A stretch of DNA of 64,000 nt, taken from positions 30,422,001-30,486,000 of the forward strand of contig NC_059385.1 of the NCBI RefSeq assembly GCF_019703515.2, written 5' to 3'. The stretch comes from Myxocyprinus asiaticus (taxonomy: Eukaryota; Chordata; Actinopteri; Cypriniformes; Catostomidae). The number at the start of each line of letters is the position of its first letter. Positions within the stretch are counted from its first letter, which is position 1. The position numbers and the translations under genes were made by a program. Of the stretch, positions 43,241 to 54,697 are shown in pieces. The notes below the pieces were generated by a model that did no database searches, was not told the DNA's origin, and worked only from the letters and a program-made list of their open reading frames with translations.

Positions 43241-44775
43241 CAGAACTAAACAGGCAGGTAATTCCCACAAAATATACCAGAACAACCACATTAAACATCA
43301 CCACATACTACACAATGACTATCAAAAGAAGATTAACAACATAAGACAAATTTAAGGGTTATTGGTATAATTTATAAAGTACCTTTAAGTCAAAACCTGC
43401 ATGGCTAGGAACTAGCAGGTAATCCTAGCATTGGTGTTGTTGGGCCTCATGTATTCAGATAGAAGACAAAGGCAGGCCTAACACGGTCGTAAAACCTAAC
43501 TAAGGCCCACATACCAAGTCATAAATTTTACTGATAAAAATCGCACCAAAATCAAACAAAGGGAGTCCAAAACAGACTACGAATCCCATGAAGCCTTGCT
43601 CACTAAATGATCGAACTCTCAACTCCTACTGGATGAGGCACACGACAGAACGCACCTCAACCATGACATCGTCAGGAGTAGAAATGGTTCCGGGATTTAC
43701 TTCCAGCAACTTTGCTCGCCGTGTGTAGACGCAGCTCATCGCTGCACTCAGGTGTAGCCTCGTGGCACAAGGAAGTAATGTCCGACTTGAAACTGTGGCC
43801 ATACAACCTCCATCTCGCTGGACGAGTTGAGATTACTCTGTGTTTCACCGAACACTCTAACGGATCCAAAGGAGACCGCCAAGCAATCCGCATCTTCATC
43901 CGTTTGCCTGCAGAAGCGAAGAGAGAAAAGATTTCTCTTCCATCTTCAATCAAGTCGACGTCGCTGATTTCTCCGCCAGCCCGTCGAGAATCAGCAGCCG
44001 TACCGCCTGCCGACAGAGCAAGGAAATGGCCTCCCGTCATCACCCGAGCCTCAAGGAACCGAGTCGGAGTTAAAGGACAGATGAACACACATTCTACCTG
44101 TGTCCTCATGTGATTCAAGTAAGAGGTTTCCATCTGGGCAGAGATAGAATATTATAGTGTGTTATTCTTGTTTATCAAGGTTATTGCTTGTACAGTTTAC
44201 GGACCACCGAGTCCGCTCATTGCGGCTAACACTCAGGGTATTGATTATCACGAATGAGATTTGCTGTATTGTAGTCCAACCACATTAGACTGTTGTGCAT
44301 TTCCACCATCGCGGGTGAGACCGGCACACTGAGTTTATCCATTAAAGAATCGAAGACCGCGGGACGGTTTATGAGCCGTCCACCATGTCTCTTGAGTGAT
44401 AAACTAACAGCTGCTTTCTCTCCCACGATTGCGAAACCGGCTTTGGGGCCGTCACTTAATTCTCTCTCGTACTAACCACACACACACATACGCGACCCCT
44501 CACAGACATTCTCGCACACATTTTTGGCTAGTAGATAGCTTCGTGATAAAGCTCAGCTTTGTCCCTAAGCTACCATTGACTGGTTTCTCTCCGCCCACAT
44601 TCGCGGCTATATTCTCTGGCCGGAAGTCTCGCGTGACATACTCTCTACGAGAGTCACGTCCGCCATTTTGTGCGCGTTCCTCCTTACACACACACACACA
44701 CATACACACACTCGCTCTCACACACACACACCCTCATGTGTTATAGGATTATTTTTATTTCCATATCTAATATCA
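43241..44775. other. Unclassified 1.5-kb GC-richer insertion between two gypsy relics
   Basis: It begins where relic II breaks off in mid-RT and ends where relic I breaks off in RNase H. The core (43670-44660) is CpG-rich for this window. It includes TCAAGTCGACGTCGCTG, CCACCGAGTCCGCTC and GCGTGACATACTCTC, and two CA tracts (44479-44492, 44690-44735). Overlapping open frames exist on both strands (43672-44133 - and 43712-44113 +) with no recognisable domain. It may be a solo LTR or leader region of another retroelement. Confidence 0.4.
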
Positions 44776-46431
44776 CTGAGTGCATTAATTAATTGAGTGC
44801 ATCAGGTTTGGCATTTTTGGACAGTAGGAGATCTTAAAATCAAACCGCCCAAAGAAGAGTGCCCAGCGAGCCTGTCGAGAATTTAACTTCTTGGCAGAAC
44901 AAATATATTCCAAGTTCTTCTGGTCGGTCCAAATCACATATGACAGTTGTGCCACTCATCCAATGCCAGCTTGACTGCCAACAACTCCTGGTTACCAGTG
45001 TCATTGTTCCGTTCAGCCTGACAGAGACAGTGAGAAAAATAAGCACAGGGGTGAGTTTAACCATCATGAGGGGATTGTTGGGAAGGGACTGCTCTGATGC
45101 CTGCCTCTTACACATCTACCTCCACCACAAAACGGCAAGTCGGTTCGGGAAAAATAAGAATGGGCACAGATGTAAATAAAGCTTTACGTTTGTCAAAGGC
45201 AGCCTGGGATAGGGCTGACCACAGAAACTGGTTTTTGGTGTAATTGAGATCTTTCAGGGGTGCAGCAGCTTGGCTGTAGTTCTTAATAAATCATCTATAA
45301 AAGTTGGAGAATCCCAGAAACCTCTGCAGGGCCTTGCAGGAATCAGAGATTGGCCAACTGGAAACAGCCTCCCCAGGATCCACACAAATCCCCTCAGAGG
45401 AGACTACAAACTGACTGTGGGTGGAACTGACACTTCTTTGCCTTGACAAAAAGCTGGTTCTCGAGAAGTCTCTGGAGGATCTGGTGGACGTGCTGAGTGT
45501 GATTCTGGAGAGACTGGGAGAAGATCATTATGTCATCCAGGTACACAAAAATGAACCGATTAACCATATCGCGCAGCACGTTGTCCACCAAAGTCTGAAA
45601 GACGGCCAGGGCATTGGTCAACACGAAGGGTATGACTAAATATTCAAAATTCCCCGATGGGGGATTAAAAGCCATCTCTATTCATCCCCCTCCCTCATCT
45701 GCACAAGGTGGTAGATGTTAGGTGACAGTCGCCTCCTGCAACAACTTGAAGACTGAAGACATAAGTGGTAAAGGATACCTGTTCTGAATAGTTATGTCAC
45801 TCAGCTCCCAATAGTCAATACCGGGGTGAAGCAACCCGTCTTTCTTCTCCACAAAAAAAAAAAACCTGAACCCGCCGGCGATGAGGATGGATGGATGAGC
45901 CCCGCTGCCAGAGATTCCTTGATGTATTTGTCCATGGCTTCCCCCTCAGGGCCCAACAAGGAATACAGTCGGCCCCATGGCGGAGAAGTTCTTGGCAGCA
46001 GATCTACAGTACAGTCATACGGGCGATGAAGTGGGAGAGATGCAGCTCGGGACCTGCTGAACACTCCCCCCAGGTTATGATAAATAGCCAGGACCCCCAT
46101 CAAATCTGCCGGTGTGACCTGAAACACAGGAGGAGACAAGACAGGAGAGGGTGCGGCTCCCAGACAATGCTCAATGCAAAAGGGATTCCAAGAAGAAATG
46201 GAGCCCTTAGCCCAATAAATCTGAGGATTGTGCCTTACTAACTAGGGATGCCCCAAGACGTTGGGTGCAAAGGGCGACCTGAAGCACAATCTCCTCCTTA
46301 TGTTTACCAGAAATGATAAGACTCACCGGAGCTGTAACTCGAGTAACACTCTCCAGTGCTCTTCCCCTGAGATCGCTCACCATCCATGGAGACTCAAGGT
46401 TGTGAATGAGTAGACCCCATTGGACGGACAA
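44776..46431 (-). pseudogene. Gypsy relic I: protease, RT and RNase H region
   Basis: The protease-to-RT linker is visible at 46207-46431 (VQWGLLIHNLESPWMVSDLR). RT leader pieces lie at 45801-46139 ([20 protein letters not shown], then [20 protein letters not shown]). The palm lies at 45394-45675, with [20 protein letters not shown] and [15 protein letters not shown] (YLDD at 45532-45543). The connection and RNase H at 44840-45380 include FLGFSNFYR and [12 protein letters not shown], then [16 protein letters not shown]. Many stops and shifts occur. RNase H breaks off at the insertion at 44775 and no integrase follows. The palm and RNase H style fits Tf1/sushi-like elements. Confidence 0.75.
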
Positions 46432-46439
46432 GGCGGAAT

Positions 46440-47425
46440 TGATAAAATTCCCCTCAGCTTCAAAGTCAATAAAAACGGAGCACTAGTGTTGCCTCTTCCT
46501 CCAAAGAAATGTGGCCAAGAGGAGAGTGCGACGAACAGGTGCAACATCTACAAACATAGCGCTTATCAATTAGCCCCCATCTATAAGTGGTGCCTTTTAC
46601 CGGACAGATGTTGGAGAAATGACCCAGCTTGCCGCAGAAAGCCGTGTCTGAAGAATCCAGCAAGTGAGGTGGAAGACTGGAGAATGAAGTCCCACCCCAA
46701 GCCCCAGCGGTGCAGGGCAACCGGCATTGCTGATGAAGGGTCAGACTGGTTAGCAAGGCTCACCAGATCATCAAAGCGTAAATGTAAGTCTTAAGCATAG
46801 ATCTCATTCTGGATATGATCAGCGAACCCATGCAGGAAATGGTCCCACTGTGCCCCCTTGTTCCAGTCTCCAGCTGCAGCAAGGGTACAGAATTTGATGC
46901 CGCAATCCATTATTGAACGCTCCCCCTGGTGAATCTCACACAACTGACGATTGGCTTCCCTTCCCTGCAGAGACTGGTCAAAAACCTTCTTAATTTCTGA
47001 AGAAAACTACATATAGCTGGTGCAACAAGCTGCCTTAGCCTCCCATACAGCGGATTTCCACTCATAAGCCTCTCTAGTGAGCAGAGTAATGATGGAAACA
47101 ATCTTCACTGTATTAGTGGGAAACATGGAGGGCTGGAGCGAAAAGATCAATAAGCACTAGGAAAGGAAGGGTCTACAAGCATTTGGATTGCCATCATATG
47201 GAGCTGGAGGATTGAGACACGGTTCAGAAATCCGCAGAGATGGAGGGCTGGCAGGGGTGCAGTAGGAGGATTGGATTCGGCCACACTCCATAGCTGCGGC
47301 ATCTGCTGTAACGCCATGGCTTCAAGCATGTGGTTGGTGGAAGACAGATTTTCCTCATGGTGGACAAGAAAGGCACCCTGCTGTGATACAGTGATCATCA
47401 GATCCGGACGTTCAGAGGGGTCCAT
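46440..47425 (-). pseudogene. Gypsy relic I: gag
   Basis: Gag begins 17 nt after the LTR with MDPSERPDLMITVSQQGAFL, then VHHEENLSSTNHMLEAMALQ, a typical sushi-like gag start. Capsid pieces follow at 46910-47101 and about 46660-46780, the latter including HRWGLGWDFILQSSTSLAG. A zinc knuckle is seen as FCGKLGHFSNICPVKG near 46604-46640, in which the first Cys of the CCHC pattern is not present. Gag packages the element's RNA. Several frameshifts split it. Confidence 0.75.
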
Positions 47426-47441
47426 ACTAGGCAGATTGTAA

Positions 47442-47857
47442 TGTCAGGAACCAGTCAAAGAGGACCCAAAAGAGGAAAGTAATATTCACAAGTTTTAATG
47501 AAATAATCAGAAGCACAGGCAAGCAGCAGGGCAATGGAGAAACAACAGGAGCTCAGGATGATGGAACGAGTGCAGCTAGAGAGGGGCTGATGAAAAAACT
47601 TCCAAGCCCAGTGGAGAGCAGCAATCCCCGGGAGAGAGCTGGCAGATGAGCGGAGTCTGGCTCAATATGGCTGACTGCTTCATTGAAATTACAAGACAAT
47701 CTGACACAAGACAGCAAACACAAGGATGTTAAATAGGGGAAGGGAAATGAGGGACAAGTGCCGCTGATCAGGTTAGTGAGCCCGCCAACCCAACGAGGAA
47801 AACACGAGAGCGTGGCACCTGTAAACAAACACAGAGAAACACAAGGAGAACATGACA
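47442..47857 (-). repeat. 5' LTR of gypsy relic I
   Basis: On the - strand it starts TGTCATGTTCTCC and ends GGTTCCTGACA (416 bp). It holds a TATA-like CCTATTTAACATCC and an ATTAAAAC poly(A)-signal-like site near its end. Only 16 nt separate it from the gag ATG. No tRNA-type primer site was seen there, which would fit the self-priming known for Tf1/sushi-type elements, although I could not demonstrate the self-complementarity. No matching 3' LTR of the same element was found. Confidence 0.65.
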
Positions 47858-49095
47858 CAACACAACAGATCAGACTCACTGCCAGAACAGCCAGAGATCC
47901 TGAGAGTCTGATCTTGCAATAATCTGTTGCTGAAATGGCAATATATTTATAAGTTCTCAGTGTTTTAACTTACATATATAAATTGTAGTGTAGGAGTAAT
48001 ACTGCTAGGGAAGAATTGTCCTTTTTTCTCTTTTGTACATAAATTCTATGTAGTCTTGCTCCAGATATTATGTTGGAGTTCATTTTCAGCCACGTTTATG
48101 GTTTATTTCTAGGAAAGCATTCCATCCACATACCAGTGAGTGTAAAATATGTTATTACTTTCTTAAGAGCTTCTGCTGAGTTAAGATGAGGTTCATTGTG
48201 AATCTTATTCACTTTATAGTCAAGGGTACAATTAAAATCAAAATTATTTGAAATCAAAATATAAAATCTGATTAAAAATGAATCTGTTATGGGGAATATC
48301 CAAAATAGCTTCTAGTAATTTTCTAAAAAATTTATAAATAAATAAATAAAAAAGCCAGACAGAGCCTACATTCAAGGCATAAACAAAATTAAAAGAAAAA
48401 GAAAGACCTTGCAGAATAATATCTACTGGTACATTCAACCAGGAATCATTTAAAACATGTTAGCAGCTGATCCCTGGAGTTCTGCCAATATCAGAATAGC
48501 TACACCAGCTCTTAGATTAGAACCATTGCTAATAAAAGCAAGGCGTATCCAATTATCTAGCTATTGTACCAGGTTATGGAGATCGGTGTAAGTTTCTTTA
48601 AAAAAAAAAAAAAAAACACATTGGCTTATTTCAATGTTAAAAAAAAATTATCTCTTTTCTGTATTATGATATCCATTGATATTTTAGGATACAAAATTGA
48701 ATTAACCACCTCTCAGAGATTCCCATTGGTTACCAGAGTGCATTGTAGCAAAAGTTGAAATGTTTTCAACTTTTGGGCGCATGATGGAGCTTCATTACCA
48801 GAAACCCTTGTGTTTTCTCTCTCCATACTTCCAAAGCACCATCCCAACTGAAATCACTCTCTGACACAGCGTAAACTATAGTATGTAGGTTCACTACATA
48901 AACAAAAAGTCCATCTTTAAGATTTCCGTTATTTTGTGTTGTTTCTCTCTCTAGACCGAGAAGTTACTGCAGGTAAGTTAACTAAGGTGCTGTGAGGACA
49001 CGCACTGGTAGAGATGCATTCCCACTGGCTGCATGTATTCCAGCATTCATTAGTCAACACTCTGCAGCCACAGACCCAGAAGATCCCACAACATT
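47858..49095. other. Gene-free stretch
   Basis: AT-rich. It contains an (AAAT)n tract at about 48330-48352 and an A16 run at 48600-48616. No exon or repeat class was assigned. Confidence 0.4.
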
Positions 49096-50663
49096 TACAG
49101 TGGTGTGAAAAAGTGTTTGCCCCCTTCCTGATTTCTTATTTTTTTGCATGTTTGTCACACTTAAATGTTTCAGATCATCAAACAAGTTTAAATATTAGTC
49201 AAAGATAACACAAGTAAACACAAAATGCAGTTTTTAAATGAAGGTTGTTATTATTAAGGGACAACAAAATCCAAACCTACATGGCCCTTTGTGAAAAAGT
49301 GTTTGCCCCACCTGTTAAAACATAACTTAACTGTGGTTTATCACACCTGAGTTCAATTTCTCTAGCCACACCCAGGCCTGATTACTGCCACACCTGTTCT
49401 CAATCAAGAAATCACTTAAATAGGGCCTGCCTGACAAAGTGAAGTAGACCAAAAGATCTTCAAAAGCTAGACATCATGCCGAGATCCAAAGAAATTCAGG
49501 AACAAATGAGAAAGAAAGTAATTGAGATCTATCAGTCTGGAAAAGCCATTTCTAAAGCTTTGGGACTCCAGAGAACCACAGTGAGAGCCATTATCCACAA
49601 ATGGCGAAAACATGGAACAGTGGTGAACCTTCCCAGGAGTGGCCGGCCGACCAAAATTACCCCAAGAGCGCAGCGACGACTCATCCAAGAGGTCACAAAA
49701 GACCCCACAACAACATCCAAAGAACTGCAGGCCTCACTTGCCTCAGTTAAGGTCAGTGTTCATGACTCCACCATAAGAAAGAGACTGGGCAAAAATGGCC
49801 TGCATGGCAGAGTTCCAAGATGAAAACCACTGCTGAGCAAAAAGAACATTAAGGCTCATCTCATTTTTGCCAGAAAACATCTTGATGATCCCCAAGACTT
49901 TTGGGAAAATACTCTATGGACTGACGAGACAAAAGTTGAACTTTTTGGAAGGTGTGTGTCCCATTACATCTGGCGTAAAAGTAACACTGCATTTCAGAAA
50001 AAGAACATCATACCAGCAGTAAAATATGGTGGTGGTAGTGTGATGGTCTGGGGCTGTTTTGCTGCTTCAGGACCTGGAAGACTTGCTGTGATAAATGGAA
50101 CCATGACATTCTGCTGTCTACCAAAAAATCCTGAAGAAGAATGTCCGGCCATCTGTTCGTGACCTCAAGCTGAAGCAAACTTGGGTTCTGCAGCAGGACA
50201 ATGATCCAAAACACACCAAGTCCACCTCTGAATGGCTGAAGAAAAACAAAATGAAGACTTTGGAGTGGCCTAGTCAAAGTCCTGACCTGAATCCTATTGA
50301 GATGCTGTGGCATGACCTTAAAAAGGCAGTTCATGCTCGAAAACCCTCCATTGTGGCTGAATTACAACAATTCTGCAAAGATGAGTGAGCCAAAATTCCT
50401 CCACAGCGCTGTAAAAGACTCATTGCAAGTTATCGCAAACGCTTGATTGCAGTTATTGCTGCTAAGGGTGGCCCAACCAGTTATTAGGTTTAGGGGGCAA
50501 TCACTTTTTCACACAGGGCCATGTAGGTTTGGATTTTGTTTTCACTTGTGTTATCTTTGACTAATATTTAAACTTGTTTGATGATCTGAAACATTTAAGT
50601 GTGACAAACATGCAAAAAAATAAGAAATCAGGAAGGGGGCAAACACTTTTTCACACCACTGTA
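49096..50663 (+). mobile_element. Near-complete Tc1-like transposon with IR/DR ends
   Basis: The body (49098-50661, 1564 bp) is flanked by TA on both sides. It starts CAGTGGTGTGAAAAAGTG and ends with the exact complement. The inverted arms extend about 170-210 bp. Each arm holds two copies of the direct repeat GTGAAAAAGTGTTTGCCCC (near 49105 and 49290 on the left; complements near 50495 and 50635 on the right). This is the IR/DR arrangement of Sleeping Beauty-type Tc1 elements, where each repeat binds transposase. One transposase gene with a few lesions lies inside. Confidence 0.9.
49476..50487 (+). pseudogene. Tc1-like transposase, DD34E type, three inactivating lesions
   Basis: It starts MPRSKEIQEQMRKKVIEIYQ with a paired helix-turn-helix DNA-binding region (SKALGLQRTTVRAIIHKWRK, then a GRPTKI hook). 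The catalytic domain shows FWENTLWTDETKVELFGR (first Asp), GGGSVMVWGCFAASGPGRL, QQDNDPKHTSK (second Asp) and SPDLNPIEMLWHDLK (Glu), and ends KGGPTSY. The breaks are a TGA at 49821-49823 within the linker after GLHGRVPR, one extra C at 50107 after GTM that shifts the frame, and a TGA at 50386-50388 in place of Trp. Three residues also appear missing after YQSGK in the first helix region. The rest is intact, so it decayed recently. Confidence 0.9.
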
Positions 50664-51203
50664 TGTGCAGAACTCGCATAGCTTTCGTAGGCTAGTGGAT
50701 AATGTATAGAATTACTCTTCATTCCCCTTAAAAAATGTAACCAGTTTGAACCAGAAAGCCATCCCCCCTTGAAATTAACTCACTGGACCTTAGTACCCCA
50801 TCCCCCCATTTCCAGCCCTGCTTACAAGTGCTTAAAAACTGGGAACAAAACTGCAAATTGTTGAGAATCTTATTAAGATAAAAATTTCAAAAAGCACACA
50901 AGCACACAAGCAGTCAAACCACAGAGTGACTTGGGAAAAGAAAAATCTATCCAGGTTTTATAAATTAAATATATATATAAAATTTTGCTGGATGGACTTT
51001 GAATACCTTACATTTGTATGTATTATTAATTGAAATACAACTGTAATGCAGGTTTCGAACATGTGGCAGCAGTGGAAAATTACTGAATAATCAATAACAT
51101 CACATGACTGTCTGAGAACAAAACAACAAAAACTGATGCCACTGAACTCCATTTGACTATTTTTTCTATAGATGCAGACTCACATGTCACTGTGTGTGTG
51201 TGT
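50664..51203. other. Gene-free stretch
   Basis: AT-rich, no exon. AATCAATAACATCACATGACTGT at about 51088 (shown for its first 20 bases: AATCAATAACATCACATGAC) repeats a block at about 32503. Confidence 0.4.
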
Positions 51204-51242
51204 GTTCGTTCATAACTCAAAAGTTTTGAAACACTCATTCTT

Positions 51243-51325
<83 letters not shown>

Positions 51326-51806
51326 CACATTTTAGAATAATAGTAAAGTCATCAAAACTATGGAATAACATAAATGGAACTATGGGAATTATGTTGTGAC
51401 TAAACAAAATCCAAAATAAATCAAAACTGTGTTATATTTTAGCATCTTCAAAGTAGTCACCCTTTGCCTAGAATTTGCAGACATGTACTCTTGACATTTT
51501 CTCAACCAATTTCTTGAGGTATCACCCTGGGATGCTTTTTAAACAGTATTGAAGGAGTTCCCATCTATGTTGGGCACTTATTGGCTGCTTTTATTTATTA
51601 TTTGGACCAAGTCATCAATTTCAAAAACTTTTTTTTATTTTTATTAAATTTTAGTTTTATAATTAAATTAATATGGTGGCACAATTATATTTTTGTCTAC
51701 AAAACTAATTTCAAACATTTAAGCATACGCCTTCAGATCAAAAGATTTTTAAGATCATGAGAAACATTTCAGTCAAGTGTTTCAAAACTTTTGACCAGTA
51801 TTGTAT
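51204..51806. mobile_element. Tc1-derived MITE with microsatellite insertion
   Basis: The left end has CTCAAAAGTTTTGAAACACT. The right end has the complement (AGTGTTTCAAAACTTTTGAC) followed by CAGTATTGTA. The interior has the CAAAGTAGTCACCCTTTGCC and CTTGACATTTTCTCAACCAA blocks typical of Tc1-like fish elements, but no usable transposase. A (TA)n tract plus T19 (51247-51326) has grown inside the left arm. Confidence 0.6.
51247..51326. repeat. (TA)n plus poly-T microsatellite
   Basis: About 30 TA units followed by about 18 T. It produces Tyr-Ile frames on both strands that are not genes. Confidence 0.9.
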
Positions 51807-51976
51807 ATATACAGTATATATTATTTTGCTTTTTTACAGTGCGGATCATTTAGTTTGATTCAGTCTCTAGTTCATAAATCTCTCTCAGATTTGAGTTTTG
51901 AGTAACAACAGTAATGACAGCAATAAATTAGTTATAACGTTTAGACTAATTTTATCTCATTAACAGAATTAGATCA

Positions 51977-52420
51977 TTGTAACTGAGACCCAGACTCGAA
52001 GATGATGTTTGAACCTGAAGGCAGGTATTTATTAAACACACAGTTTAAGCAAACAGGTGAGTATCCATCAGAAGATGTTGAACAGTAAATGATGAGCAGT
52101 ACACTGATAATAGTCTGTATTTATATAGGAAGTGAGAGTCCTTAATGAGCCACACTCACAAACATCAGACGGGGACACGAGGAGAGGAGAAACAGGGGAA
52201 ACAGAGGACTTATATAATTCACAGCAGTTCCAATTATTTTTTGTTTCACTTGAGTGTGAGCCTATATCTCGCGCCTCCCTTGACAGGCGCCCATATGTTG
52301 AAAACTCATGTACTAATTCACACCTCATTTATGAACAGAGAGATTGCAAAAACTTACCACAAATTTAGCTTGGTTGCATAACCAAGTTATCTCCCTGGTT
52401 AGTGATGTTGTATGTAATGA
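51977..52420 (-). repeat. Candidate solo LTR
   Basis: On the - strand a TATA-like CCTATATAAATAC (about 52115-52127) is followed some 100 nt later by TTTAATAAATACC (poly(A) signal, about 52025-52037). The end is GGGTCTCAGTTACA near 51977. This promoter-plus-polyadenylation layout within about 150 nt is LTR-like. Neither a TG start nor a duplication was identified. Confidence 0.4.
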
Positions 52421-53018
52421 CCCAGACCCTCCACTTTGCTGTTGTCCACCACATCACTTTGATGTTACTTTTCTTTCGATTTATTCTCAAACTATTATGA
52501 CTTTAATTTCATAATGCTTTGACTTTCTTCTAGTTATTTTTTACTTTATTCTAAAAATATGATAAATGAAAATTGCAAATTTAAATTGTTAAATTACATT
52601 GATTTTATTGATAGTGTTAATTTCTGAGCCGACAAGTTGTAATTCTCACTTTGATCCTCTGCAATTTAAATTAAAACGTGTTTGATCTGTTTATTGTGCA
52701 CCTGACGTTTGCTTATATAAAGTTCTGAACCGGTGTCAGTGTTGTGCGCTTAATATAATTATTATTTGACAGTAAGGTGGTCATTTTTTAAGTCACGGAA
52801 GGAAGGATTCTTCTTATTTTTATATTATAATATGGCCTGTGGGCTAAGCCCCGGATGACACTGAAGTCTAGTGACCCCCCTGCTGCTTTGTTCCATGTGT
52901 TTGGTGTTTTGAGTCTCTCTGGGTTTTTGTAATTTTTCGCTTGCTGTTTTGGACTTGACTGCCTTTCTGGGTTTTGTCTCTGTATTTTGGACTAGTTTTT
53001 GTCTTCTGGACTTCTGGA
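52421..53018. other. Gene-free stretch
   Basis: AT-rich, with a TTTTGGACT/TCTGGACTTCTGGAC-rich part at about 52940-53018. No exon or element was assigned. Confidence 0.4.
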
Positions 53019-53046
53019 CATCTTACCCCAAGCTTGGGGTAAGATG
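53019..53046. repeat. Perfect 28-bp palindrome at an element terminus
   Basis: CATCTTACCCCAAG and CTTGGGGTAAGATG form an uninterrupted palindrome centred on AAGCTT. The right half is the terminus of the element that begins at 53036. Confidence 0.85.
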
Positions 53047-53827
53047 ACCCAATGAGGGGATAACAATCTGTCAGGTTAAGTAATTTCCTTGGTTTTTAAA
53101 ATATTTAAACATGCATAATATCACAAAAAAATAAATAAATAATAATAATAATAAGATTCACATTACATTTTTATGCATTAATAGACCTTCACCAATTTAG
53201 AAGTTGTAAAAATAATTAAAATGTTAATAAGTCATTAAGAACACACTTACTAGAGTAGAATAAAAAAAAATGTGAAAGTTTTCATTAATGCTATTTTCCT
53301 TTACCAACATTAGCTCATCATACCAGGGTGGGTCATCTTACCCCACCCCCAACATTTTGGGGGAAAATCATTCACAAAACAGATTTTGCTCATTTTTATG
53401 TTTAGCTAATTTTGTTTTGCTATTTTTATTATTTTTTATTTTTTATTTTTTTTAACCACAGCCCTGGCTAAATTAATGTCAATGTTATAGTTTAATTACA
53501 AAATGTGCCAGCTGTATCTGGTTCAGTCACCGTCACAAAAAGTTCAATCATATCATAATTTTTGAGAGCACAAAATTAAACACCACAGTAAGAATGAATC
53601 TGAACATTCATATACTTCATTATTCCTCTAATCATCATCATAAATATTATTTAATTGCAAAGGAGAAAAAAAAAAAGAAAGGGAAGAATAACATGCAACA
53701 TTAAAAAAAAAAAAAAAATATTCAAAAAATTTCTGAAGTCTTCCTGAAAATGCTGTCACAAACCTTTTGTATATGGTTGCCTAGAAACCAGAGGTGTCTT
53801 ATCTTACCATGTGGCTCATTTTACCCC
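53036..53827. mobile_element. MITE with GGGGTAARATGASCC termini
   Basis: The left terminus GGGGTAAGATGACCC pairs with the complement of the right terminus (GGGGTAAAATGAGCC, ending at 53827). An internal CATCTTACCCCACCCC lies at about 53335. The interior is AT-rich with no transposase. A segment (53462-53545, AATGTTATAGTTTAATTACA and following) recurs at about 56020-56090, so the family has another fragment there. Confidence 0.6.
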
Positions 53828-54053
53828 AATCTCCCCTGTAGTATTCAGTTTTCACCCAATGTTATACCTGTGTGGGGCTTCAGTACCATTAAAAGTTATG
53901 GTGAAATCTGAAACATTCTTTCAGTTTAACTCCACCCTCTTGTGTCTGTTAAAGAACCTTCTCTCATTTGAACTTGTTCACAACCTCTGTCAAAACGTTC
54001 ATACAAGAACGACTGAGAGCTCCACCACCCGACAATGACAGCTTGATTCAATC

Positions 54054-54201
54054 ATGGGCGATAATCAGACCAGCTTCTTCATCACTCTGATGTTTCTGAA
54101 CGAGAATGATAAAGATCTGATTTCTACACAAAGTCAACATCAAGAGCTTAACCTTAATGTCCACAGAGAGTTGGAGGACATCTCTATCACCATTAATGAT
54201 G
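54054..54201 (+). other. Candidate first coding exon of an unknown gene (weak)
   Basis: ATG at 54054 opens MGDNQTSFFITLMFLNENDK, then DLISTQSQHQELNLNVHREL and EDISITIND, ending at a GGTAAC donor (54202). The 49 codons are of even composition, unlike the surrounding repeat DNA. I do not recognise the protein, and no second exon was found before the hAT element at 54706. It is either a real exon or a chance frame. Confidence 0.25.
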
Positions 54202-54697
54202 GTAACTAACAAGTAACTTTACATCTTTATGTTGAAGCTCATGAAGTTTTCTATATCGTTTTCACATATTCTCATGTGTCTCCTGATCTTTGTGTAATAT
54301 ATAAATTGTAGACCATTAACGTATCAAGACATAAATAAATGTAAAAAGATGTTTTCAAATGCTCAGTTTTGTTTTAGGAATGATCTTTGTCTCAGATGAT
54401 TCTCCTAAAATTAGAGTACAGGGGTCTAAAATCAATGTTAATTGCATGGCTCAGATAATTTGGTCTTTGTAGAATTTGATGAGAAATGTTTGATTGCAGA
54501 CTTTGGTATCTTGGCAAATATGAGCACAGTTTGAGACATTGCTCAGATATATTATGAAAGTCTAGAGGGGACATACTGTATGTGAGATTACTGTGGGGAA
54601 ACATCTTAGAAGGAAAAACTTATCAAATATTGCAGTTGATCTCAATTTAATATCATTGCTAACATTTGAGATGTTTAATAGATATTTTTCATTGTCA

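Noticed and set aside
43672..44133. Overlapping open frames on both strands as a novel gene pair
   Set aside because: CpG-rich sequence yields few stops by chance. No domain, start context or splice sites were seen. Kept only as an unclassified insertion.
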